Of a stretch of 64,000 nt of DNA, positions 21,901 through 29,987 are shown one piece after another. The notes below the pieces were generated by a model. It saw only the letters and a list, made by a program, of their open reading frames with translations. It did not search any database and was not told the DNA's origin. Source of the stretch: Xestospongia muta (taxonomy: Eukaryota; Porifera; Demospongiae; Haplosclerida; Petrosiidae). How positions within the stretch are numbered: position 1 is the stretch's first letter; each line of letters begins with the position of its first letter. The position numbers were made by a program, and so were the translations under genes. The DNA lies in NCBI GenBank assembly GCA_963693285.1, contig OY848921.1:1674001-1738000 (forward strand), given 5' to 3'.

Positions 21901-24900
21901 TTTTTGCAAGCAAAATAAATGGCTGTTCTTCCATCTTTTGTTAGGTTGTTTACGGTAACACTATTCTCTAGTAATAACTTAACAACATCAGCATGATCAT
22001 TCTGAGTGGCTATCATAAGAGGTGTCTCACCATAATTTGTAGCTATGTTAGGATCTGCCCCATTGTTAAGTAAGATAGAAATGACAGAAGAGTGACCATT
22101 TTGGCAAGCCATATAAATGGCTGTGACTCCATTTTCAATTTTGCTATTTTTAAAAACATTTTTTTCTATTAGTAACTGAACAACCTCACTGTGACCATTT
22201 TCACTGGCTGCCATAAGAGGTGTCCAACCATCATTTGTAGCTAGGTTAGGGTCTGCACTATTGTTAAGTAATGTAGATACAACAGAATAGTCACCATTCT
22301 GGCTAGCAATATAAAAGGCCGTTTCCCCATTTTTGTTTTGAGCATTTATTGAAACATTCCTATCCAGCAATAACTTAATAACATCATGAAAACCCTTTTT
22401 ACTGGCTACCATAAGAGGTGTCCAACCATCGTTGTCAGTTAAGTTAGGAGCTGTTGCATGGTCAAGTAAAGTTAAGACAATAGTGGAGTGTCTATACCTG
22501 TTAGCAATATAAATAGCCATCACTAGATCATTTATGGAAACATTTTTAATCAATATCTTCATCACATCATGGTGACCATTTTTACTGGCTTCCATAAGAG
22601 GTGTCCAACCATCATTATTAGCTAGGTTAGGGTCTGCCCCATTGTTAAGTAATATAGAAACAGCAAAAGGATGACCACTTTGGCAAGCAAAATGAATGGC
22701 TGTTCTTCCGTCTTTGTGTGGTGTATTTACAAGAACATTGTTTCTTAGTAATAACTCAACCACATCATGATGACCATTTTCGCTGGCTGACATAAGAGGT
22801 GTCCAACCACCATTTCTAGTTAGGTTAGGATCTGCCCCATTATTAAGCAATGTAGAGACAATAGAGTAGTGACCATTCTGGCTAGCAATGTAAATGGCTG
22901 TTGCTCCACTTTTGTTTTGTGTATTCATTGAAATACTTTTCTCTAGTAATAACTCAACAACATCACCCTTACCTTTCTTACTAGCTATCATAAGAGGTGT
23001 CCAGCCATCATTTGTAGTTATGTTAGGATCTGCCCCATTGTGAAGTAAAGTAGTGACAACAGAATAATGACCATTCTGGCTTGCCAAAAAAATTGCTGTT
23101 GCTCCATTCTTGTTAATGGCATTTATAGAAACATTTTTTTCAAGTAATAATTGAACTATTTTGTGATGGCCATTATTGGATGCTGCCATAAGAGATGTCC
23201 AGCCATCTACTGTACTTAGATTAGCATTTGCATTATGGCTAAGTAATGTAGAGACAACAGAAGAGTAACCATTTAGGCTAGCAATATAAATGGCAGTTGT
23301 TCCATCTTTGTTTTGAGCATTAATTGAAACAATTTTTCCTACCAGTAAGTTAACAATATCATGATGACCAATGTTACTAGCTGCCATAAGAGGTGTCCAA
23401 TCACCTATGACTAGGTTAGGGTCTGCCCCATTATTAAGTAATGTAGAGACAATAGAAGAGTGACCATTTTTGCAAGCAAAATAAATGGCTGTTCTTCCAT
23501 CTTTTGTTAGGTTGTTTACGGTAACACTATTCTCTAGTAATAACTTAACAACATCAGCATGATCATTCTGAGTGGCTATCATAAGAGGTGTCTCACCATA
23601 ATTTGTAGCTATGTTAGGATCTGCCCCATTGTTAAGTAAGGTAGAAATGACAGAAGAGTGACTGTTCTGGCTAGCGATATAAATAGCTGTTGTTCCATCT
23701 TTTTTTTGAGTATTTACAGGAACTTTCTTCTCTAATAATAACTCAACAACATCGCCATGACCATTCTGACTGGCTGCCATAAGAGATGTTTCACCATCAT
23801 CAGAGGCTATGTTAGGATCAATCCCATTGTTAAGTAAGGTAGAGACAACAAACGTGTGGCTATATTGACTAGCCACATGCAACATAGTAGGACCATTATG
23901 ATTTTTTTCTTTGGATAGAGTAAATATCACTGTTTTACCTGAATGTGTTAGTAGGTTAGGATTACCACCTACTTCAAGAAGAAGAGATATAGCAGAAAGA
24001 GGACCACCAGATTGAACAGCTCCCAACAAAGCTGAGTCAAATGTCATATCATCTTGTGAGTCTTCATTATTAAAGACTACAATATTACCTACTGTTAGCG
24101 AGATGACTCCAATTACCCTTAGCATTTTATAGTCAAATTTGGATTTTGTAACAAGGAAAGCTATATCTTCAGAAAGACTCCAAGCAATGTACAAGCTACC
24201 TCCTTGAACTACTACAATTTGAAGTGATTTATCATATTCTTGAAAAAGTAGCTTTACCAGAAACTCAAAATGCTCTAGTGTGACCTCTAGCCATACTTTC
24301 TCTACTGTCAATGCTACTTGTACATTACCTGATGTGCTCTTTTTTGATCTTACATTATCTACAAGATCTCTCATTTGTGTTGATTTTTTAAATGCTACTA
24401 TATCATCATGATATATCTGTACTTTGTGAGGCAATTCAGTGTCAGAAAGAAATCTTTTAATTATTCTTTCAAGAAGTTGATATTTGAGGTAATGCCAATG
24501 GTTATCTAGCATATTAAATAGTTTGTTATATGTGATGCCAGATTCATCTGGTAATGCTTCACCTATTAGAATCTTTAAGTATCGATAAAAAGGTAAAAGC
24601 ATTTTTTGTTTTTCTTCTAAAAATGCTTGAGTTTCTGAAACTAATGCTGCAAATCTCTCAAGAAAGTCAATGATTTCTTGTACTATATTTCTTTCAAGCT
24701 TTACTCCACTCTCCATTGATTGTTGCTGTTCAATGTTATCACTAGTACTGGTTGGATAGTTGTCATTGAGCATACCGCTAGATTCTTCATGCTGTGAGTT
24801 TGAAGATACTTGAAGCTGCTGCTTTTTGATAATAACTTGATGTTGTTGGTCATCGTTTGTGGTACATTTCTTATGTTGTGGCATTTGATTTTGTGTAATA

Positions 24901-25721
24901 ATTTGTTGCTCTTTATTCATGAAGTAACTTGTTGGATTTTGTTTGTTTTTTACATTGCTAGATTTTCCATGTTGTGAAGTAGGTAGTACTAGATCTAGAA
25001 TAGTAGCATACTTTGTTCTAATATTCTCAGCAACTCTACGGTTCACTTTATCTACTGCATCAGCTACAGTACGCCATGAATGTACAGTGTTGGTTTGATC
25101 TAGCCATTTTTGTAAAGAATGCATTTTGCGCTGTGCTAATTCAAAGTATTGTGTCTCAATACTTTTAATATCGACAAAAGGTACTTTGAGACTTACAGCT
25201 ACTTGATCCCATTCTACTACTTGTCTCAGTTCATCACACAGTATATCAAGAGTAGGTGGACTGAGATTATCAGACATTGTGTGAACTGTAAATGAGTTTG
25301 AAGATACTTGAAGCTGAACGATTTGTTGCTCTTCAATAATAACTCGATGTTGGTCATCACTTGCACTACATTTCTTATGATTGTTATTTACACCACTAGA
25401 TTTTTTGTGTTGTGAAATGGATGGTACTAGATCTATAATAGTAGCATACTTTATTCTAATGTTCTCAGCAACTACAGGATTGACTCCTTTTACTGCATCA
25501 GCTACAGCACGCCATGAGTGTACAGTGTTGGTTTGATCTAGCCATTTTTTAAGACAATACATTTTGAGCTCCCAAATCCCTCCATATGGATAACAAACTT
25601 TAGCATCCTGAATAACTTCATAAGGTAAATTGAGATATACTGCTAATTTTTCCCATTCAGATATTTTTTCCAGCTCACGACATAAAAGATCAACAGTAGG
25701 TGGACTGATATTATCAGACAT
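15990..25721 (-). CDS. Giant double-Death-domain ankyrin-repeat protein, 3,243 residues
   Basis: I chose the ATG at 25721 because MSDNISPPT is the family N-terminus; the frame runs five codons further to a TTG that a eukaryote would not normally use. Death domain 1 covers residues about 1-95 (WEKLAVYLNL, then WLDQTNTVHSWRAVADAV). Death domain 2 begins at about 149 with a second MSDNLSPPT. A Gln/Ser-rich linker and the conserved helical domain (HYLKYQLLERIIKRFLSD; VQGGSLYIAWSLSEDIAFLV; GVISLTVGNIVVF) extend to about 560. Roughly 78 ankyrin repeats fill about 565-3190, built from tandemly duplicated blocks. A Ser/acidic tail (DQESLAGSIESGY, then DSDIAQISDLEEEDNF) closes the protein. All 9.7 kb is one exon. 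A role as a Death-assembling sensor or scaffold is inferred from architecture. Confidence 0.9.
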   Translation of the reverse strand: MSDNISPPTVDLLCRELEKISEWEKLAVYLNLPYEVIQDAKVCYPYGGIWELKMYCLKKWLDQTNTVHSWRAVADAVKGVNPVVAENIRIKYATIIDLVPSISQHKKSSGVNNNHKKCSASDDQHRVIIEEQQIVQLQVSSNSFTVHTMSDNLSPPTLDILCDELRQVVEWDQVAVSLKVPFVDIKSIETQYFELAQRKMHSLQKWLDQTNTVHSWRTVADAVDKVNRRVAENIRTKYATILDLVLPTSQHGKSSNVKNKQNPTSYFMNKEQQIITQNQMPQHKKCTTNDDQQHQVIIKKQQLQVSSNSQHEESSGMLNDNYPTSTSDNIEQQQSMESGVKLERNIVQEIIDFLERFAALVSETQAFLEEKQKMLLPFYRYLKILIGEALPDESGITYNKLFNMLDNHWHYLKYQLLERIIKRFLSDTELPHKVQIYHDDIVAFKKSTQMRDLVDNVRSKKSTSGNVQVALTVEKVWLEVTLEHFEFLVKLLFQEYDKSLQIVVVQGGSLYIAWSLSEDIAFLVTKSKFDYKMLRVIGVISLTVGNIVVFNNEDSQDDMTFDSALLGAVQSGGPLSAISLLLEVGGNPNLLTHSGKTVIFTLSKEKNHNGPTMLHVASQYSHTFVVSTLLNNGIDPNIASDDGETSLMAASQNGHGDVVELLLEKKVPVNTQKKDGTTAIYIASQNSHSSVISTLLNNGADPNIATNYGETPLMIATQNDHADVVKLLLENSVTVNNLTKDGRTAIYFACKNGHSSIVSTLLNNGADPNLVIGDWTPLMAASNIGHHDIVNLLVGKIVSINAQNKDGTTAIYIASLNGYSSVVSTLLSHNANANLSTVDGWTSLMAASNNGHHKIVQLLLEKNVSINAINKNGATAIFLASQNGHYSVVTTLLHNGADPNITTNDGWTPLMIASKKGKGDVVELLLEKSISMNTQNKSGATAIYIASQNGHYSIVSTLLNNGADPNLTRNGGWTPLMSASENGHHDVVELLLRNNVLVNTPHKDGRTAIHFACQSGHPFAVSILLNNGADPNLANNDGWTPLMEASKNGHHDVMKILIKNVSINDLVMAIYIANRYRHSTIVLTLLDHATAPNLTDNDGWTPLMVASKKGFHDVIKLLLDRNVSINAQNKNGETAFYIASQNGDYSVVSTLLNNSADPNLATNDGWTPLMAASENGHSEVVQLLIEKNVFKNSKIENGVTAIYMACQNGHSSVISILLNNGADPNIATNYGETPLMIATQNDHADVVKLLLENSVTVNNLTKDGRTAIYFACKNGHSSIVSTLLNNGADPNLVIGDWTPLMAASNIGHHDIVNLLVGKIVSINAQNKDGTTAIYIASLNGYSSVVSTLLSHNANANLSTVDGWTSLMAASNNGHHKIVQLLLEKNVSINAINKNGATAIFLASQNGHYSVVTTLLHNGADPNITTNDGWTPLMIASKKGKGEVVELLLEKSISMNTQNKSGATAIYIASQDGHYSIVSTLLNNGADPNLTRNGGWTPLMSASENGHHDVIELLLRNNVLVNTPHKDGRTAIHFACQSGHPFAVSILLNNGADPNLANNDGWTPLMEASKNGHHDVVKILIINVSINDLVMAIYIANRYRHSTIVLTLLDHGTAPNLTDNDGWTPLMVASKKGFHDVIKLLLDRNVSINAQNKNGETAFYIASQNGGYSVVSTLLNNSADPNLVTNDGWTPLMAASENGHSEVVQLLLEKNVFKNSKSENGTTAIYIACQNGHSSVVSTLLNKGANHNIARNDGWTPLMAASKNGHHDVVKILIKNVSMNDLVMAIYIANRYRHSTIVLTLLDHATAPNLTDDNDKWTPLMVASKKGFHDVVKLLLDKNASINSQNKNGATAIYIASQNGHYSVVSTLLNNGADPNLATNDSWTPLMVASENGHSDVVVLLLENYVFKNALNKNGVTAIYLACQNGHSSVVSTLLNKGANHNIARNNDWTPLMAASKNGHHDVVKILIKNVSINDLVMAIYIANRYRHSTIVLTLLDHATAPNLTDNDGWTPLMVASKKGFHDVVKLLLDRNVSINAQNKNGETAIYIASLNGNSSVVSTLLNKGANHNIARNNGWTPLMAASKNGHHDVVKILIKNVSINDLVMAIYIANRYRHSTIVLTLLDHGTAPILTDNDGWTPLMVASKKGFHDVIKLLLDRNVSINAQNKNGETAFYIASQNGGYSVVSTLLNNSADPNLATNDGWTPLMAASENGHSEVVQLLLEKNVFKNSKSENGATAIFIACQNGHSSVVSTLLNKGANHNIARNDGWTPLMEASKNGYHDVVKILIKNVSINDLVMAIYIANRYRHTIIVLTLLDHAIGPNLTANGGWTPLMVASKKGFHDVIKLLLDRNVSINAQNKNGETAFYIASQNGDYSVVSTLLNNGANPNLATSDGWTPLMVASENGHSDIVQLLLEKNVFKNSKSENGATAIYIACQNGHSSVVSTLLNNSADPNLAKNDGWTPLMAASENGHSDVVQLLLEKNVFKNSKSENGATAIFIACQNGHFSVVSTLLNKGANHNIARNDGWTPLMAASKNGHHDVVKILIKNVSMNDLVMAIYIANRYRHSTIVLTLLDHATAPNLTDDNDKWTPLMVASKKGFHDVVKLLLDKNASINSQNKNGATAIYIASQNGHYSVVSTLLNNGADPNLATNDSWTPLMVASENGHSDVVVLLLENYVFKNALNKNGVTAIYLACQNGHFSVVSTLLNKGANHNIARNNDWTPLMAASKNGHHDVVKILIKNVSINDLVMAIYIANRYRHSTIVLTLLDHATAPNLTDNDGWTPLMVASKKGFHDVVKLLLDRNVSINAQNKNGETAIYIASLNGNSSVVSTLLNKGANHNIARNNGWTPLMAASKNGHHDVVKILIKNVSINDLVMAIYIANRYRHSTIVLNLLDHATAPNLTDSNGWTPLMVASKKGFHDVIKLLLDRNVPINAQNKNGETVFYISSQNGHHSVVSTLLNNSADPNLATNDGWTPLMAASENGHSDIVQLLLEKNVFKNSKSENGTTALYIACQNGHSSVVSTLLNNGADPNIAKNNGWTPLMTASQSGHGDIVELLLKKNVLVNTQNTDGITAIFIASQNGHSSVISTLFNNGADPNLARMNGLTPLMIACAKGHNDVVRELLKTQINVNHQTSTGATALHLSSQYGFENITIQLLKYGANPLLKDVLGRIPIDIAYQKGCHNIVSLLQDSMSGFHDDDQESLAGSIESGYTTGGLSNDHSSVGDSDIAQISDLEEEDNF
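17060..20620. repeat. Higher-order duplication inside the ANK exon, 2,319-bp offset
   Basis: About 17060-18300 and 19380-20620 match at an offset of exactly 2,319 bp (773 codons). Both contain the same idiosyncratic repeats (LLENYVFKNALNKNGVTAIY and a DDNDKW insertion). The marker GTGTCTATACCTGTTAGC recurs at about 17061, 17442, 18024, 18801, 19380, 19761, 20343, 20922 and 22488; the 381/582 spacing is seen in both copies. Confidence 0.8.
20530..23662. repeat. Tandem 1,566-bp (522-codon) duplication inside the ANK exon
   Basis: About 20530-22096 and 22097-23662 are near-identical head-to-tail copies with a constant offset of 1,566 bp, visible in shared unusual repeats such as LLVGKIVSINAQNKDG and LLSHNANANLSTVDG. 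The frame is kept. Very few differences suggest recent duplication or ongoing gene conversion. Confidence 0.88.
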
Positions 25722-25739
25722 TGTAAACTGTAACAACTA

Positions 25740-27265
25740 TAAAGTAATTGAGTCAAGAGTAGACTGGTATTAAAAATAGTAACAGTTGTTATGTCACAGT
25801 AGATATTGAGTTAATTGAGTCAAAAATAGGCTGACAATAAGAATGCTTACAATTGCTATGTCACACTAAATGTTGAGGTAATTGAGACTGATATTGAGAA
25901 TGCTAACAGTCACTGTGTCACAACAGATATCGAGTTAATTGAGCCAAAAATAGGCTGGCAATAAGAATGCTTACAGTTGCTATGTCACAGTAAATGTTAA
26001 GGTAATTGAGACTGAAAGCCAACAGTCACTGTCACAGTAGATATTGAGTCAATTTAGTCAAAAATAGGCTGGCAATAAGAACACTAAAAGTTGCTATGTC
26101 ACACTAAACGCTGGCGTAATTGAGACTGGTATTAAGAATGCTAATAGTCACTGTGTCACAACAGATATCGAGTTAATTGAGTCAAAAATAGGCTGGCAAT
26201 AAGAATGCTTACAGTTGCTTTGACACAGTAAATATTGAAGTGATTGAGACTGGTATTGAGAATGCTAACAGTCACTGTGTCACAGTAGATATCGAGTTAA
26301 TTGAGCCAAAAATAGGCTGACAATAAGAATGCTTACAATTGTTATGTCACACTAAATGTTGAGGTAATTGAGACTGATATTAAGAATGCTAACAGTCACT
26401 GTGTCACAACAGATATCGAGTTAATTGAGCCAAAAATAGGCTGGCAATAAGAATGCTTACAGTTGCTTTGACACAGTAAATGTTAAGGTAATTGAGACTG
26501 AAAGCCAACAGTCACTGTCACAGTAGATATTGAGTCAATTTAGTCAAAAATAGGCTGGCAATAAGAACACTAAAAGTTGCTATGTCACACTAAACGCTGG
26601 TGTAATTGAGACTGGTATTAAGAATGCTAATAGTCACTGTGTCACAACAGATATCGAGTTAATTGAGTCAAAAATAGGCTGGCAATAAGAATGCTTACAG
26701 TTGCTTTGACACAGTAAATATTGAAGTGATTGAGACTGGTATTGAGAATGCTAACAGTCACTGTGTCACAGTAGATATCGAGTTAATTGAGCCAAAAATA
26801 GGCTGACAATAAGAATGCTTACAATTGTTATGTCACACTAAATGTTGAGGTAATTGAGACTGATATTAAGAATGCTAACAGTCACTGTGTCACAACAGAT
26901 ATCGAGTTAATTGAGCCAAAAATAGGCTGGCAATAAGAATGCTTACAGTTGCTTTGACACAGTAAATGTTAAGGTAATTGAGACTGAAAGCCAACAGTCA
27001 CTGTGTCACAGTAGATATTGAGTCAATTTAGTCAAAAATAGGCTGGCAATAAGAACACTAAAAGTTGCTATGTCACACTAAACGCTGGTGTAATTGAGAC
27101 TGGTATTAAGAATGCTAATAGTCACTGTGTCACAGTAGATATTGAGTTAATCGAGTCAAAAATAGGCTGACAATAAGAATGCTTACAGTTGCTATGTCAC
27201 AGTAAATGTTGAGGAAATTGAGACTGATATTGAGAATGCTAACAGTTGCTATGGCCACAGCAGAT
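25740..27265. repeat. Minisatellite with 486-bp higher-order period (copy 2)
   Basis: Alternating units GAGACTGATATTAAGAATGC and GAGCCAAAAATAGGCTGGCA form dimers of about 121 bp. Four dimers make a 486-bp higher-order unit: the shortened landmark GACTGAAAGCC recurs at 26010, 26496 and 26982. The array sits between the ATG (25721) and the 5'UTR exon donor (27555), so in the 5' intron. It is the longest and most homogeneous array of the window. Confidence 0.9.
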
Positions 27266-27555
27266 TTGAAAGTATTTCATTAAGAGTAGACTGGTAAAAA
27301 CACTTAAATTCTATTTTTGCTAAGACTATAGGGCCCTAGCACTGACATATAACTGATATTAACAGAGATATAGAACAACAAATAGATTTCTTGGTTACTT
27401 ATGACTACTGTAGAAAAAAAGCACTGACCGTGATAACAGATCTCTCTTGATCAATTAAACTCTTGTTATTTTGAGATAGCAGGTGCCTAGATTGCAATTT
27501 CAAATCTGTTAAAAGCTTTAAATGGATAAATGTGAGAGGATTCGAGATAACTTAC

Positions 27556-27605
27556 AAGAAGAGCAGCCCCACCCTTTTGAAGACAACAAAATTAAGGTGG
27601 GGCTC
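27556..27605 (-). promoter_or_regulatory. Putative 5'UTR exon end with GCCCCACC/GGTGGGGC hairpin (copy 2)
   Basis: The minus strand carries the two inverted arms and an AT-rich loop immediately before a GTAAG donor at 27555. The last exon bases are TT rather than TG as in the other copies, so the donor is somewhat weaker. It belongs to the 15990-25721 gene, with the minisatellite in the intron. Confidence 0.45.
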
Positions 27606-27876
27606 TCATAAAAATTAACCCTTTATTTACTCCTATGCTACGAAATATAAAAGCTGAGGTAAAATACGGCAGAAGTTAGATATGGATTTCTATCATAGAT
27701 ATCTAATATCAAAGTACTTTATAAGGAGATTTAGTTGTAGGGTGTAGTTATACAGTGAGAATTTGTATCTAAATGAACTACAGACGCGATCATTTTGGAT
27801 CTTGAATTTTGTTTTAAAATTTGTTACAAAATTAATGGAATTGATTCATATATTATTAATAACTTGAAAATATTCA

Positions 27877-28422
27877 TTAATTGTTATCTATAGTTCCTAA
27901 GGGTTGTCCATATTTCATTCTCTCACCACATTGTACTCTAAATTTAAAACTAGAAGGAGCCTCAAACAATAAGACAACAGTTGATCCAAAATTAAACCCT
28001 CCCACATGTTGACCTTTAACGAGTTTCTCTCCTACTTTACCGAGACGTTTGTCAGTATAAGTATTATATTTGTAGTGAGTTGTAACATTAGTTTGAAGTT
28101 CCTATAGATAGTGTGAAAATAGTTACATCTAAATATGGAATATGAACACAATGGTTAGTATATATTACACTGTACACATTATATTTGATGTACTATACAT
28201 ATTATCTGCTATATATTTCATATACCTGATAAGAGTCTAAATAAATAGAGCCTACATTTAGTGCTCCTACTGCAGTGAGAGAGAAGTAACCATGTTGCCA
28301 TTGACCAGATAACAGGACTCTCTCATTAAGAGCAAACAGACCAGGCATAGTACGAACTGCCCCTGTAAATAGCTCACCTAGTAAGAGAGAAATATAGTAA
28401 TGGAGAGAGAGTGAGACTTACC
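27877..28422 (-). pseudogene. Phosphatidylserine decarboxylase-like 3' exons (P2, most complete copy)
   Basis: There are three consecutive exons with matching phases. An upstream exon ends TYRYFP at 28422. Exon 28377-28226 reads [20 protein letters not shown] then [18 protein letters not shown]. The last exon, 28101-27877, reads YTDKRLGKVGEKLVKGQH, then GGFNFGSTVVLLFEAPSSF, and ends at TAA 27877-27879. This is the C-terminal half of mitochondrial-type phosphatidylserine decarboxylase, which converts phosphatidylserine to phosphatidylethanolamine; FGST is the self-cleavage/pyruvoyl motif. Upstream of 28440 I cannot find the PGDYHxxHxP-type catalytic region, and the first exon is degenerate, so a 3' fragment is more likely than a working gene. 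Confidence 0.7.
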
Positions 28423-28449
28423 AGGAAAGTAGCGATACGTATGAACAGG

Positions 28450-29985
28450 ATAAATTATACATAGAACCAGCCACTATGGTTATTTGTTACACGTGCTATA
28501 TAAACATTTGTGATTCTTGAATAGTTGCAAGTATCACGTGGTTTGGTTAAAGCAAATTTAAGATTGCTGTTCTAGTAATTCTACAGATTTATGACCAGTT
28601 CATGTTGCAGTCATTTCAATTACCCAGTATGCAACAATACTCAGGAAATTGATGATGTTTTTTTCATTAATGCATACATCTGTATTAAGTACACAAATTA
28701 TTGGACTAGTAACTGTTATACAGGGTAATGCACTGTTGTAATTATAGTCTCATCTCCAGTCACCCACTCACTCAATGCAATGAGAGCATCTGGAGACTAG
28801 TTTCTGGCAGTGATGTCATAATTATGTAACTAAATGGACAAGATAATGGATCCTAGTCAAAGAGATTTGCTAATACAGGAAGTAATGTCTGACTAATAAC
28901 TTCAAAAAATACTTGCAAAAGGGCTATGCTTTTTGTTCTTGGAGTTTTAAATAATTGTCAATAATGATTTTAGCCAAAAATCAAGCTCACTGCTAAAGAA
29001 ATAGAATGTCTGGGCATTAGACTATTTACCTAATAATAAAATAAAATTAATTGACACCAACCTCACCCAAGTAGGAAAGTGCATTGTAACTTTAGTAGAC
29101 ACATTTATTGCTGACTAAACTGATAAAAGAACAGCTTGTACATGTGACTAAACACCTGTCATATAAAATACAAATGTCATGACTCTATAATAGCATTGTA
29201 TTATTGAAATACACAGTAATTAATACATAATGTTTATTGAACAGATTGAGATAGTTATAGTGGTACTAAATATATTATGCTATAAGTGTAATTCAATGTT
29301 ATGAGGTGTTACATCAATGTAGGTGTTTACTTCTTTTTACAAGATCTGTATACTACTTTGGAACTAGTTTACTTTTTGTATTTGAAGTAATAATACTACA
29401 ATGGTTGTTATATCAGTGCTATCTAGTGATTATGACATCTTCAATCGATACCATAATTCTATTGACTATTTTAAAGACATGTAATTCTATTGTTCAGGAT
29501 AGGGGGAAAACAAAGTGAGGAAATGAAAACAGAAACAGTTAATGCATATAACTATATGAACAACAGTCAGTACTTTCTCCTATGTTTGCATTTAGTGTAC
29601 AATTTGCAGTTAGTGGTCTTTAAACTTTAAGACTTAGATAACTCAGTGCATGCAGTTAGAAAGCCCATACTTCCTTATATGATAAACTGTTTAGACCATA
29701 AGTTATGTGATCCATACATTCTGGATACAGGGTTATGTTTTATGATACTGATCTCCACCCCTAAACAAATAATGTGTATTTTTAATTCGGCTGGAACATT
29801 TTCAAGCTGGCCAACCTGTTTCATAGTTTGAAATTGAGCCTTAATTAAAATAGAGTAAAGAAATCATACATCATCATCATCATTAGGCTACATAAAAAAT
29901 ATGATCTCCTAGAGAGAGACTTACATGACTGACATACATACTGTAATAGTATTAATAATTAGTTTTATAACACTCAATATCAAAA
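28450..29985. other. Intergenic, no supported gene
   Basis: Only short AT-biased frames without domain features. It separates the PISD fragment from the 3' end of the Hint-containing gene. There is a short CAT run near 29870-29885. Confidence 0.5.
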
Positions 29986-29987
29986 AG

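Noticed and set aside
25722..25736. Five extra N-terminal codons (LLQFT) before MSDN, beginning at a TTG
   Set aside because: The first in-frame ATG is at 25721, it matches the family N-terminus, and the upstream bases look like leader sequence after a splice acceptor.
25740..27265. Possible CRISPR-like array
   Set aside because: The units are contiguous diverging tandem monomers with no unique spacers, and the context is eukaryotic.
29306..29831. Two short plus-strand frames (70 and 61 codons)
   Set aside because: No domain, no conservation in the window, and no splice signals that would join them.
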